Source of the DNA: an uncultured bacterium
GTDB lineage: Bacteria; Verrucomicrobiota; Kiritimatiellia; RFP12; UBA1067
Direction of reading: 5' to 3'
DNA length: 64,000 bases
Assembly (NCBI GenBank): GCA_902779075.1
Contig: CACZAK010000022.1
Location: 1-64,000, forward strand
This document shows, in pieces, positions 23,728 to 32,831 of the stretch (its first letter is position 1; every line of letters starts with the position of its first letter). The translations under genes were made by a program, and so were the position numbers. Under the pieces are notes generated by a model, which ran no database searches, had not been told where the DNA came from, and worked only from the letters and a program-made list of their open reading frames with translations.

Positions 23728-25161
23728 CTATTTTCCGCAAATCTTGGCAAGGAGATCCGTATTGCCGGACCTGACGATCAGCACAACATGCGACCCCGCC
23801 TCAAGGGCGGAGTCTCCGTTCGGTATTGCCGTAACGCCGTTGGAATCCGTCGCCAGCAGCAGGAGAAACTCGCCGTCCAGTTCCACAAGGTCGCGGAGTT
23901 TCTTGCCGGCGAACCTGCTCTTGTCGGAAATGTCGCCCTCCACGATCTCGAAGCTCCGGTTGCATACGGAGTGGATGGCCGATACGTTGCGTCCCCGCAT
24001 ATGGCTTAGAATGCTGTCCACCACGGTGCCGCGCATCGGAACGGCCACGTCGATTCCGAGTTTCCGTGCGACAGCGCCGTATGCCGTGCTGGCGGTCAGC
24101 GCGACGGCCTTGTTCGCGCCTTTGGACTTCATGTATGCGGCCGTGACCAGGTTCAGTTCGTAGTTGCCGGAAGCCGCCACTATCAGGTCGCATGAGTAAA
24201 GGTCCTCTTCGCTCATCAGGGCCTCGTCGGTTATGTCGCCGCACAGTACGCGCACGTTGGGATGCCGCTCGGCGATTTCATGGCAGCGTGCAGCGTTGCG
24301 GTCAACCACTATCACCTCGCGTCGGCTTTCCGGAAACTTGCCGCCGAAGATCATCTGCCACAATGTACCGCGCCGCTTTTCCGCGACAAGGGGTATGAGC
24401 ATGGAACCGACGCGGTCTGCGCCGAATATGACGATGCGCCGGAACGTCTCGTGCGTTGCATCCGCGAACTGCGCGACTTGGGCGACGTCGGCTGTCCGCG
24501 ACACCACGCCAAGCGTATCGCCAGCGTTTATTACGGTATCGCCCCTGGGAATCAGCGCCCCGGTTTCCGGCTCTGCGAACGCGACGAGGTAGTTCCATCC
24601 GTCTATGCCTGAGAGTTCGCGCATGCGCCGTCCGACGAGGACGCTGTCGTTTCCAACGCTGAGCGTTGTCAGCATGAAGTCGTTTTTAAGGTCGATGATG
24701 TTGCCGACAGCGCCATACTCAATTGCGCGCTGTATGGCACTTGCAGCCTCGACGTCGGGATTGACCATGGCGTCCATGCCGTACATCGCACGCACCGTGT
24801 CCTTGCTGGACGTCCTCTTGCGACGGCTTGCACTGTCCACGGCGGAGTAGTAGGCGTAGTTGCGCACGCGCGCGATCTTCAGGATGTCGGGATAGGCCGA
24901 ATCGACGAGCTGGCACGCGATCATGTTGACTTCGTCGTCTCCGGTGAGGGCCACAAAGGCATTGGCCGAGGCGATGCCGGCCTGTTCCAAGACGTCGATG
25001 CTGTTGCCGTCCGCCTCAAGCACAGTACAGTCGAGCGCATCGCTTGCATGGCGCACTTTTTCGGCGTCATTGTCGATGAGCACGACTTTGTTGCGCTCCA
25101 GCACAAGCATCTTGGACAGTTGCATGCCGGTGAACCCGGCTCCTATTATGAATATAGTCAT
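23728..25161 (-). CDS. trkA: Trk system NAD-binding regulatory protein
   Basis: 477 aa with two tandem RCK units. Each has a Rossmann TrkA-N domain (first: IIGAGFTGMQLSKML with acidic VVLIDND; second: VIFGADRVGSML with VVDRN) followed by a TrkA-C domain. NAD(H) or ATP binding gates TrkH. Full family length. The start is fixed by the Rossmann strand at the N-terminus. Confidence 0.95.
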   Translation of the reverse strand: MTIFIIGAGFTGMQLSKMLVLERNKVVLIDNDAEKVRHASDALDCTVLEADGNSIDVLEQAGIASANAFVALTGDDEVNMIACQLVDSAYPDILKIARVRNYAYYSAVDSASRRKRTSSKDTVRAMYGMDAMVNPDVEAASAIQRAIEYGAVGNIIDLKNDFMLTTLSVGNDSVLVGRRMRELSGIDGWNYLVAFAEPETGALIPRGDTVINAGDTLGVVSRTADVAQVAQFADATHETFRRIVIFGADRVGSMLIPLVAEKRRGTLWQMIFGGKFPESRREVIVVDRNAARCHEIAERHPNVRVLCGDITDEALMSEEDLYSCDLIVAASGNYELNLVTAAYMKSKGANKAVALTASTAYGAVARKLGIDVAVPMRGTVVDSILSHMRGRNVSAIHSVCNRSFEIVEGDISDKSRFAGKKLRDLVELDGEFLLLLATDSNGVTAIPNGDSALEAGSHVVLIVRSGNTDLLAKICGK

Positions 25162-25181
25162 GGTGGGTTTGCTCGCCGTCT

Positions 25182-25190
25182 ATTATAGCA
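25182..25190 (-). promoter_or_regulatory. Extended -10 promoter of trkA-trkH
   Basis: The minus strand reads TTTTTGC-TATAAT, a perfect extended -10 (TGC-TATAAT) preceded by a T-tract, about 20 bases before the trkA ATG. No good -35 is seen. The same T-tract plus TGC-TATAMT arrangement occurs at 486-499 and 44983. Confidence 0.7.
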
Positions 25191-25251
25191 AAAATCTGAC
25201 GGCTCTTGCGTGGCGGTGCCGCGACGGCGGAAACTTATGGTTCGACGAACG

Positions 25252-25282
25252 AAAAAATCTAGGGGTGAAGGCTAGATTTTTT
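25252..25282. promoter_or_regulatory. Perfect palindrome in the trkA/isomerase divergent gap
   Basis: AAAAAATCTAG (25252-25262) and CTAGATTTTTT (25272-25282) form an 11-bp perfect inverted repeat around nine bases. No gene ends here, so it is not an ordinary downstream terminator. It covers the expected -35 area of the plus-strand promoter (TAAAAT at 25296-25301), which suggests an operator or an insulating terminator. Confidence 0.65.
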
Positions 25283-25333
25283 CCGCCGTTTCGTGTAAAA
25301 TACATCCCCACATACACCCGAATAGGAGACTGA

Positions 25334-26290
25334 ATGAACAGACGAGACTTTTTGAAGGGTAGCGCAGTGGTCGGATTGGCCGCCGCTTGCCCTACCGCCC
25401 GCGGCGAAGGCTGCTGCGGGAGCGGCATGCCGAAGTTGACGCCGCCTGCAAAACCAGCGCAATTGAACCTCTGCCTCCAGTGGGGCGGAATCCCCGTGCG
25501 CGATGACGTGAACGAGAAGCTGGACTTCCTTTCCGCGAACGGCTTCCAGGCCGTGGAGACGCCGTCCGGCCTCGGCTGGCTGCGCGAGAAGGGCCTCAAA
25601 GTCGCCGAAGGCGCGAAGAAGCGCGGCCTCATGCTCACGACGGCGTGCGGCCCATCCCGCTTTGACTACGCCGACAAGGCGAAGAACGACGCCGAGGTGG
25701 CGAAGTTCATGCCCATCTTGGAGATCCTTGGCGAGATGAAGAGCGTGGGACTGATAATCTGTCCGGCGCGCGGGAGGCCCGAGGTGGGTCTCAAGGAGCT
25801 TCGTGCCGACTTCGTGGAGAACACCGGCAAGCGCCTCGCCGAGAAGGCCGCCGCATGCGGCACGGACATCGTCCTGGAGCCGCTCCGTCGCGGCGAGACG
25901 CCGTTCCTCCGCCAGGTGGCCGACGGCGCGAAGATGGCGCAGGAGATCGGCAAGGGCTGCAAGGTGATGGGCGACTTCTGGCACATGCGCTGGGAGGAGC
26001 CGAACTTCTTCGCGGCGTTCGTGGCGGCGGGCCCGCTGCTCGCGCACGTGCACATCGCCTCGCTTGCGACGCGCAAGATTCCGGGGTCGGACGGCGCGGC
26101 CGACAATTACGTGGACGGCTTCAAGGGGCTCAAGTTCATCGGCTACCGCGGGGCGGTGTCGGTGGAGGCCGGCTTCAAGGAGATCGGCCGCAACGAGAAG
26201 AACAAGCCCATCTATCCTGACAACGCCGGCAAGCGCGACATCCTCGTGAAGATGTCCGCCATGCTGCGCCGCCAGTGGGAAGAGGCGTGA
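25334..26290 (+). CDS. Tat-exported sugar isomerase/epimerase-like TIM barrel
   Basis: 318 aa. MNRRDFLKGSAVVGLAAA is a Tat signal (RRDFLK). The remainder resembles the AP-endonuclease-2 / xylose-isomerase-like TIM barrel family (hydroxypyruvate isomerase branch), with metal-ligand candidates in IVLEPL, MGDFWHMRW, HVHIAS and the terminal VSVEAGF. It probably isomerises a sugar or keto acid outside the cytoplasm. AGGAG sits six bases before the ATG. Next on the strand is a Tat-exported Gfo/Idh/MocA oxidoreductase, a common partner for this fold in PVC bacteria. Confidence 0.8.
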   Translation: MNRRDFLKGSAVVGLAAACPTARGEGCCGSGMPKLTPPAKPAQLNLCLQWGGIPVRDDVNEKLDFLSANGFQAVETPSGLGWLREKGLKVAEGAKKRGLMLTTACGPSRFDYADKAKNDAEVAKFMPILEILGEMKSVGLIICPARGRPEVGLKELRADFVENTGKRLAEKAAACGTDIVLEPLRRGETPFLRQVADGAKMAQEIGKGCKVMGDFWHMRWEEPNFFAAFVAAGPLLAHVHIASLATRKIPGSDGAADNYVDGFKGLKFIGYRGAVSVEAGFKEIGRNEKNKPIYPDNAGKRDILVKMSAMLRRQWEEA

Positions 26291-26424
26291 GTTAGTGGCT
26301 AGTGGTTAGTGGCTAGTGGCTAGTGAAAAATGATAGGACAAAGGACAGATGACTAAAGACAAAGGATTGTTTTTCAAACCTTTGTCTGCTGTCCTTTGTC
26401 TTCTGTCCTAAAACTTTAAAACCC
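26290..26424. repeat. Heptad short-tandem-repeat array
   Basis: Intergenic stretch with 7-nt periodicity: several copies of TAGTGGY/TTAGTGG, then AGGACAA-type heptads, then their inverted complement (TGTCCTT, TGTCTTC, TGTCCTA). The two halves can pair. It lies between two co-oriented Tat-enzyme genes. Confidence 0.8.
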
Positions 26425-26439
26425 AAAAAGGAAAAACAA

Positions 26440-27792
26440 ATGAATCGTAGAGACTTCCTCAAGGTTGGCGCTGCCGCTGCGGTGAGCGCGCCTGCAATCG
26501 TCAGGGCCGAGGGCGCACCGCGCGTCTTCAAGGTCGGCATCGTGGGATGCGGCGGACGCGGCAATGGCGCCCTCGGCGACATCCACAAGGCCGCCGAGCT
26601 GCTGCGCAAAGAAGGCTGCAACGTGCAGATCAAGGTCGTCGCGGCGGCGGACTTCTTCGTCGAGAAGGCGAAGAAGGTCGCGCAGCGTTTCGGCTTCGAC
26701 GAGAAGTTCGCGTTTGGCGGCGCGTGCGGCTACAAGCAGGTGATGGCGAGCGATGCGGACATCGTGATCCTCACCACGCCTCTCGCATTCCGTCCCGTGC
26801 ACACGATGGCGGCCGTGCAGGCCGGCAAGCACGTGTTCGCCGAAAAGGGCGTGGCCGTGGACGGACCGGGCGTGCGCCTGATGATCGCCGCCTCGAAGCT
26901 CGCCCGCGAGAAGGGGCTCACGATCGTGGCCGGCACCCAGCGCCGCCACTCGCGCGCCTATCGTCTGATCGCGGACGCGCTCCAGAAGGGCATCGTGAGC
27001 CCGATCATCGGTGGCAATGTCTATTGGAACGGCGCGGTGCCGTGGGTGCGTCCGCGCGCGGCGGGGATGAGCAACGCAGAATACCTCTGCAACAACTGGC
27101 TTAACTTCACGGAACTCTCCGGCGACCACATCTGCGAGCAGCATGTCCACAACATCGACATCGCGAACTGGTACATCGGGCGCTACCCCAAGAGCGCGCT
27201 CGGCTTCGGCGCGCGCATGCGCCGCGTCTCGGGCAACCAGTACGACTTCTTCAGCGTCGACTTCGACTACGGCGAGGGCGTGCACATCCACTCGATGTGC
27301 CGCCAGATCGACGGCTGCTCGGGCGGCGGCGTGGGCGAGGTGTTCCGCACGAAGGACTCCGTGATCTCCGCCGGACACGCCGTGCGCATGCTCGGCACCA
27401 ACAAGAGGCTCGAGCTTTCCGGCGACTTCAAGGATGGCAGCCCCACCACGATCGAGCACTGGGACCTTCTGCGCTCCATCATGAAGACTGGCCCCTACTT
27501 CAACGAAGGCGAGCAGGTGGCGATGTCCACCGCCTGCGCGATCATCGGCCGCATCTCCTGCTATACGGGACAGATCGTCTCCATGGCGTCTATCATCTCC
27601 GACGAGAACAGCAAGTACTACAACATGGAGTGCCTGCCGCGCGCGACCGACTTTGAGAAGGGCGAGGTGTCCATGCCGGCGAACGGTGACAACGAGTGGG
27701 CGCTCCCCGGCCGTCCGTGGCGCGGCCTCGAGAAGGGCACTCCCACGACGAACAAGGCCACCCAGGGCGCACCGCTTGGATATAGCGTATAA
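26440..27792 (+). CDS. Tat-exported Gfo/Idh/MocA family oxidoreductase
   Basis: 450 aa. Tat signal MNRRDFLKVGAAAAVSAPAIV, then a Rossmann fold with VGIVGCGGRGNGAL and VVAAADFF. AEKGVAVDGPGVR carries the family's EKP-like lysine as EK-G (proline replaced by glycine), and HVHNIDIANW holds the conserved histidine. NAD(P)-dependent sugar oxidoreduction is the family role; the exported copy presumably keeps a bound cofactor. AAAAAGGAAAAAC precedes the ATG. Upstream is the exported isomerase, downstream citrate synthase after a second short repeat array. Confidence 0.88.
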   Translation: MNRRDFLKVGAAAAVSAPAIVRAEGAPRVFKVGIVGCGGRGNGALGDIHKAAELLRKEGCNVQIKVVAAADFFVEKAKKVAQRFGFDEKFAFGGACGYKQVMASDADIVILTTPLAFRPVHTMAAVQAGKHVFAEKGVAVDGPGVRLMIAASKLAREKGLTIVAGTQRRHSRAYRLIADALQKGIVSPIIGGNVYWNGAVPWVRPRAAGMSNAEYLCNNWLNFTELSGDHICEQHVHNIDIANWYIGRYPKSALGFGARMRRVSGNQYDFFSVDFDYGEGVHIHSMCRQIDGCSGGGVGEVFRTKDSVISAGHAVRMLGTNKRLELSGDFKDGSPTTIEHWDLLRSIMKTGPYFNEGEQVAMSTACAIIGRISCYTGQIVSMASIISDENSKYYNMECLPRATDFEKGEVSMPANGDNEWALPGRPWRGLEKGTPTTNKATQGAPLGYSV

Positions 27793-27832
27793 GTGATAGT
27801 GAATAGTGAATAGGTGAGGATGAGCAGAGGAG
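27793..27832. repeat. Short heptad array before gltA
   Basis: GTGAATA-GTGAATA-GGTGAGG-type heptads in the 55-base gap between the oxidoreductase stop and the citrate synthase start. Related in period to the arrays at 26290, 35187 and 43229. Confidence 0.6.
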
Positions 27833-27847
27833 AGTTGAGAAAGGAAG

Positions 27848-29200
27848 ATGATTGATTCGGTTTGGCTGAAGGCGCGCGCCGACGACGTGCGGCGCGTGGA
27901 CGCGATCGACCCCGCGCTGTACCAAAAGTACGGCGTGAAGCGCGGGCTCCGCAACGCGGACGGCACGGGCGTGCTGGTGGGCTTGACGACCATCGGCAAC
28001 GTCCACGGCTACGTCGTCTCGGAAGGTGAGAAGCTGCCCGTCCCTGGACAGCTCTTCTACCGGGGCGTGGACGTGGTCGACCTCGTCCGCGCCTGCGAAC
28101 GCGAGAAGCACTTCGGGTTCGAGGAATGCGCCTACCTGCTGCTCTTCGGCGAGCTGCCCACGACGGCGCAGCTCGCGGAGTGGCAGGAGCTGCTGGCCGA
28201 ACATCGTCGTCTCCCCGACGGCTTCAAGGAAAAGGCGATCGTGCACGCGCCTGGCATGGACCTCATGAACTCCATCGCCCGCGCGGTGTTGACAGCCTAC
28301 ACCTACGACACCACGCCCGACCTCCTCGACATCGAGACGAACCTCCGCCAGGCCGTGGAGCTGATCGCGGGCTTTCCCACGATCGCCGCCTACGCCTACC
28401 AGGCCAAGGCCCACTACCACCTCGGGCGTGCGCTGATGATGCGCTACCCCGATCCCACGCACGGCACGGCGGAGAACGTCCTCACGCTCATCCGCGAAAG
28501 CGGCACCTACACGCAGCTCGAGGCCGAGACGCTCGACCTCGCGCTCATCCTCCACGCCGAACACGGCGGCGGCAACAACTCGAGCTTCGTGACGCACGTC
28601 ATCACCTCCTCGTTTTCGGACATGTACTCTACCGTGGCCGCCGCCACGCTCTCCCTCAAGGGCAGCCGCCACGGCGGCGCGAACCTCCGTACGATGCGCC
28701 AGATGGCCGAAATGAAGCGGAACATCCGCACGTGGACCGACCATGGCGAGGTGGCCGACTACATCGCCAAGATCGTGCGCCGCGAGGCGGGCGACGGCAC
28801 TGGCCTCGTCTACGGCCTCGGACACGCCGTGTACACCATTTCCGACCCGCGCGCCCAGCTCTTGAAGGAGAAGGCGAAAATGCTCGCCGAGGCGAATGAC
28901 CGCATGGACGAATTCGCGCTCTACGACGCGATCGAGACGCTGGGCCCCGGCATCATCCGTCAGGTCCATCCCTCTGCGCGCGAAGTGTGCGCGAACGTGG
29001 ACCTCTACAGCGGGTTCGTGTATGACATGCTCGGCATCCCGCAGGACCTCTACACGCCGCTCTTCGCCGTTGGCCGCGTTGTCGGCTGGTGCGCGCACCG
29101 CATGGAGGAGCTCGTGAACGGCGGTCCGATCATCCGTCCCGCGTACAAGCCCGTCTACAAACGGTCCCGCCCCTATGAGGCGATGGAGGCGCGCGGGTGA
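27848..29200 (+). CDS. gltA: Citrate synthase
   Basis: 450 aa. Condenses acetyl-CoA and oxaloacetate. The catalytic segments are present: the histidine of LILHAEHGGGNNSS, GSRHGGAN, and VYGLGHAVYTISDPRA with its second His and the Asp. Length fits the long citrate synthases of anaerobes. AAAGGAAG precedes the ATG. The stop overlaps the xseA start (GTGA). Confidence 0.94.
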   Translation: MIDSVWLKARADDVRRVDAIDPALYQKYGVKRGLRNADGTGVLVGLTTIGNVHGYVVSEGEKLPVPGQLFYRGVDVVDLVRACEREKHFGFEECAYLLLFGELPTTAQLAEWQELLAEHRRLPDGFKEKAIVHAPGMDLMNSIARAVLTAYTYDTTPDLLDIETNLRQAVELIAGFPTIAAYAYQAKAHYHLGRALMMRYPDPTHGTAENVLTLIRESGTYTQLEAETLDLALILHAEHGGGNNSSFVTHVITSSFSDMYSTVAAATLSLKGSRHGGANLRTMRQMAEMKRNIRTWTDHGEVADYIAKIVRREAGDGTGLVYGLGHAVYTISDPRAQLLKEKAKMLAEANDRMDEFALYDAIETLGPGIIRQVHPSAREVCANVDLYSGFVYDMLGIPQDLYTPLFAVGRVVGWCAHRMEELVNGGPIIRPAYKPVYKRSRPYEAMEARG

Positions 29201-30480
29201 CCGCAGCCGCCGAGGGCGTGGTGCCACCGGGACGGGTCTTTTCCGTCACGGCGCTTACGCAGTCCATTCGCAAGAATCTCCTCTCCAACAACGCGAAGCT
29301 CGCCAACGTCTGGATCGAGGGCGAGATTTCCGGTAACAAGATCTACAGTTCAGGACACCGCTACTTCGCGTTGAAGGACGCGAACGCGACGATTTCCTGC
29401 GTGCTTTTCGCCTTCAACGTGGGTAACTGCGACGAAGGTTTCCGTGCGGCGCTCCGTCAGGGCGAGTCGTCCGTGGACGGCCTCAAGGTGCAGGCGCAGG
29501 GCGAACTTGACCTCAACATGGGGCGCGGGCAGTATTCCTTCAAGGTGAAGCGTCTGCGCATCGCCGGAGTGGGCGACAAGATGGCAGCCTTCAATGCCTT
29601 GAAGGCAAAGCTGGAGGCCGAGGGTCTCAACAAGCTCGACCATCCCAACCTGCGGCGTCCGCTGCCGTTCCTTCCGCACCGCATCGCCATCGTCACGTCG
29701 CCCTCCGGCGCGGTGATCCACGACATGTGCACCGTCCTCACGCGCCGCTTCCCCAACCTTGAGATACGGCTCTTCCCCGTGAAGGTACAGGGCGAGGGCG
29801 CGGTAACGGAAATCGTGGGCGGCATCGAGTTTTTCAACACGAGCGCGTGGGTGCCCGACGTGCTGATCGTCGGACGCGGCGGCGGGTCGGTGGAAGACCT
29901 CTGGGCCTTCAACGAGGAACCTGTCGTGCGGGCCGTCGCCGGTTCGCGCATTCCCGTGATCAGCGCCGTGGGACACGAGTCCGATACGACGCTCTGCGAT
30001 TACGTGGCGGACCTCCGCGCCGGCACGCCGTCCATCGCCGCCGAGCGCGCCGTACCCGTGAAGGCGGAGCTCGTGGCGCGCGTGCAGGAGCTCTCGGCGC
30101 GCCTTGAGAAGGCGCCCCAGCAGGCATACGAATCGCTCGTGCAGCACGTCGACGACCTTTCGTTCCGCCTCGGTGCGCACCTGAAGGAGGTCGCGGCCGT
30201 GTTCGAACGTCGGCTCCAGCGCGTGGCGTTGCGTCTCGACCCCGCGATGACATCGGCCTATCAGCGCGCGGAGAGCCGTCTCAAAACGGCCGCCGCAGGT
30301 TTGCGCCACCTTTCGCCGTACGGCGTGCTGGAACGCGGATATTCGATCACGCTCGACGCGGAAGGACGCGTGGTGCGAGGCGTGGATGGGCTTGCACCGG
30401 GCACGCGGCTCACGACGCGCCTTGCGGACGGTACGGCGATGTCTGTGGTAGAGGAAATTTTCCGGGAGGGCGCGGCATGA
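29197..30480 (+). CDS. xseA: Exodeoxyribonuclease VII large subunit
   Basis: 427 aa. Single-strand exonuclease subunit. An N-terminal OB-fold (about 15-115, with NVWIEGEISGNK and GHRYFALKD) precedes the nuclease domain with HRIAIVTSPSGAVIHD, a DVLIVGRGGGSVEDLW motif and VGHESDTTLCDYVADLRA. A helical region and a short C-terminal segment (YGVLERGYSITLD) complete it. The GTG start overlaps the gltA stop. The small subunit xseB is not in this window. Confidence 0.94.
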   Translation: MTAAAEGVVPPGRVFSVTALTQSIRKNLLSNNAKLANVWIEGEISGNKIYSSGHRYFALKDANATISCVLFAFNVGNCDEGFRAALRQGESSVDGLKVQAQGELDLNMGRGQYSFKVKRLRIAGVGDKMAAFNALKAKLEAEGLNKLDHPNLRRPLPFLPHRIAIVTSPSGAVIHDMCTVLTRRFPNLEIRLFPVKVQGEGAVTEIVGGIEFFNTSAWVPDVLIVGRGGGSVEDLWAFNEEPVVRAVAGSRIPVISAVGHESDTTLCDYVADLRAGTPSIAAERAVPVKAELVARVQELSARLEKAPQQAYESLVQHVDDLSFRLGAHLKEVAAVFERRLQRVALRLDPAMTSAYQRAESRLKTAAAGLRHLSPYGVLERGYSITLDAEGRVVRGVDGLAPGTRLTTRLADGTAMSVVEEIFREGAA

Positions 30481-31289
30481 TGAATCCGCTGAAATGGCTG
30501 GCCGGTCTGTTCGGGCGTGGGGATGGGGCGCAGGGGCCGTTGCGCTTCGACGTGGCTGCGATAAGCGACCGCGGGCTTGTGCGTCTGAAAAACGAAGATT
30601 CATACCTGATGCGCAAGGAAGATTTCTTCCTATCCGTGGCGGATGGCATGGGCGGCGGGGCGGACGGTGCGCTCGCGAGCTCGTGGGTCTGTGAGGCGTT
30701 CGCCGGCTTGCTGGCGACGTCGTCCGCAGGATTCCGCGAGCGCGTTAAACGCACTGGTGCCGCGCTTGAGGCGGCCAACGCACGCATCCGTGAGTACATG
30801 AATGAGCGCAGAATCAAGATGATGGGATCCACGGCGGCGGTGCTGCTGGCAGACCCGGCGCGTCCCTCGCGCGGAGTGATCGCGCACGTAGGCGACAGCC
30901 GCATCTACAGGTGGCGGAAGGGGAAGGGCATTCAGCTCACGCGCGACCACACGGTTGGCGACGAGCTCGGCCGCGCGCACATAAATGCGGCGGACGCGGC
31001 GGCGCTGAAGAGCCGGAAGAACCCGCTCTCGCACATTCTCACGCGGGCCGTCGGCACGGGGTTTAAGGTACGCGCCGAATGGCGGAAGATCGACATCCGC
31101 GCCGGCGACCGCTACCTGCTCTGCACGGACGGCGTACACGACGTGCTGAGCAACGTGCAGGTGTCCGCTCTCCTCGGCAGCGCGAAAACACCAGCCGAGG
31201 TGCTGAGGGCGTTCGCGCGCGACGTGATCTCGTATGGCGCGCCCGACAACTACACGCTCGTCTGCGCGTTCGTGGAAAAAGACCTATGA
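30477..31289 (+). CDS. PP2C-family Ser/Thr protein phosphatase
   Basis: 270 aa. Metal-dependent phosphatase, cytosolic. PP2C motifs in order: DRGLVRLKNEDSYL, VADGMGGGADG, AHVGDSRIYRW, LLCTDGVHD and the C-terminal PDNYT. It lacks a membrane segment. Overlaps xseA and the FGGY kinase gene by ATGA junctions. A bacterial Ser/Thr kinase is encoded at 49540; these could act on common substrates, but that is inference. Confidence 0.92.
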   Translation: MMNPLKWLAGLFGRGDGAQGPLRFDVAAISDRGLVRLKNEDSYLMRKEDFFLSVADGMGGGADGALASSWVCEAFAGLLATSSAGFRERVKRTGAALEAANARIREYMNERRIKMMGSTAAVLLADPARPSRGVIAHVGDSRIYRWRKGKGIQLTRDHTVGDELGRAHINAADAAALKSRKNPLSHILTRAVGTGFKVRAEWRKIDIRAGDRYLLCTDGVHDVLSNVQVSALLGSAKTPAEVLRAFARDVISYGAPDNYTLVCAFVEKDL

Positions 31290-32818
31290 AAAACTACATA
31301 CTTGCGCATGATCTCGGCACGAGCGGCAACAAGGCCGTTCTATACGCGGCCGACGGCACGGCGCGCGGAAGCGTGCTCGCCACGTACGGCACGCGCTTCT
31401 TCAACGGCTGCTGGGCGGAGCAGGCCCCGGACGACTGGTGGAAGGCGGTGTGCGATTCCACGCGCCAGCTGCTTGAAAGCGCGCGCGTGGACCCGCGCGA
31501 CGTGGCTGCCGTGGCGTTGAGCGGACAGATGATGGGCTGTACGCCCGTGGACGCGGCGGGGCGCGCGCTCCGTCCGTCCATGCTCTACTGCGACCAGCGC
31601 GCCTCCGCCGAAGCTGACGCCATCCTCGCGCGAATGCCGCTGGAGCGCTTCTACAAGATTGTCGGACACCGCGTGAGCGCGTCCTACACGCTTGAAAAGC
31701 TCTTATGGCTGCGCGCGAACGAACCGGAGGTTTTCGCGAAGACGGCGAAGACGCTCTGCGCGAAGGACTACGTGAACTTCCGCCTCACGGGACGCATGGC
31801 CACGGACTATTCCGACGCAAGCGGCACGAACGCCTTCGACATCAACACGTTCAAATGGTCGGATGTGGTGTTGTCCTGCGCCGAAATGCCGCTGTCGCTT
31901 TTCCCCGAGGCACTTCCGTCAACGGAAATCCTGGGCGGCGTGACGGCAGAGGCCGCTGCGGCGACGGGGCTTCTGGAGGGTACTCCGGTGGCGGTTGGTG
32001 GCGGCGACGGCAGCGCGGCGGGCGTGGGCGTGGGGTGCGTGCGGCCCGGTTCGGCGTACAACTGCATGGGCTCGTCGAGCTGGATCGCGCTCACCGTGAA
32101 GGAGCCGGTGGTGGATCCCGAAATGCGGACGATGAACTGGGCGCACTGCGTGCCGGGTTATCTGCATCCGTCGGGCACGATGCAGACTGCCGGGTCTAGT
32201 TTCAAGTGGCTCGCGGAACAGCTGTGTGCGGAAGAGGCGGCCGAGGCCGCACGCACGGGCGGTTCGAAGTACGCGCTCATCGACGCGAAGGCAGCGACTT
32301 CGCCCGTCGGCGCAAACGGCGTCTTGTTCCTGCCGTACATGCTGGGCGAGCGCACGCCGTGGTGGAACCCCGACGCGCGCGGTGCGTTCATCGGTCTGAA
32401 CCTCGCGTCTACGCGCGCCGACATGATGCGCGCCGTTCTTGAAGGCGTGGCGATGAACCTGGGGTACATCGTGGACATCTTCCGTGACGGTGGTGTGTCC
32501 TTCGACGACGGCCTCCGAATCATCGGCGGCGGCGCGCAGAGCCGCGTGCTGAGGCAGATTCTCGCGGATGCGTGCGGCTGTCCGGTGCATACGCTCGAGT
32601 CGACCGCCGCGGCCACGTCTATGGGCGCCGCGATCATCGGCGGCGTGGCGTGCGGGATGTTCAAGGATTTCAACGTCGTGGACGATCTGCTCAAGACTTC
32701 CGAGACGGTGCAGTCTGATCCAAAGGATGCCCTATTCTACAAAGGCCGCACGCAGGTGCTTGTGAAGGCGTATCGCTCCCTCGTGGACGTGTACGGCGAC
32801 CTCGCATCGGGAAGGTGA
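31286..32818 (+). CDS. FGGY-family carbohydrate kinase, xylulokinase-like
   Basis: 510 aa. Phosphorylates a ketose or polyol. The N-terminal phosphate loop is AHDLGTSGNKAVLY; AALSGQMMG, YCDQRA and the GGGDGSAAGVGVG segment with the catalytic Asp are present; the C-terminal domain has RIIGGGAQSRVLRQILAD. Closest in style to XylB, fitting the xylanase at 5964. The ATG at 31286 overlaps the PP2C stop; longer in-frame sequence upstream is PP2C coding. Followed by a zinc dehydrogenase and DeoC, suggesting one oxidise-phosphorylate-cleave route. Confidence 0.88.
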   Translation: MKNYILAHDLGTSGNKAVLYAADGTARGSVLATYGTRFFNGCWAEQAPDDWWKAVCDSTRQLLESARVDPRDVAAVALSGQMMGCTPVDAAGRALRPSMLYCDQRASAEADAILARMPLERFYKIVGHRVSASYTLEKLLWLRANEPEVFAKTAKTLCAKDYVNFRLTGRMATDYSDASGTNAFDINTFKWSDVVLSCAEMPLSLFPEALPSTEILGGVTAEAAAATGLLEGTPVAVGGGDGSAAGVGVGCVRPGSAYNCMGSSSWIALTVKEPVVDPEMRTMNWAHCVPGYLHPSGTMQTAGSSFKWLAEQLCAEEAAEAARTGGSKYALIDAKAATSPVGANGVLFLPYMLGERTPWWNPDARGAFIGLNLASTRADMMRAVLEGVAMNLGYIVDIFRDGGVSFDDGLRIIGGGAQSRVLRQILADACGCPVHTLESTAAATSMGAAIIGGVACGMFKDFNVVDDLLKTSETVQSDPKDALFYKGRTQVLVKAYRSLVDVYGDLASGR

Positions 32819-32831
32819 AAGGAAAAAGAAG

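Noticed and set aside
25385..25410. Another copy of the GGTAGGGC repeat near GCCCTACCGCCC in the isomerase signal peptide
   Set aside because: Only about ten bases match and the hairpin arms are missing.
26290..26424. CRISPR array
   Set aside because: The repeats are 7-nt units without spacers, and no cas genes are present.
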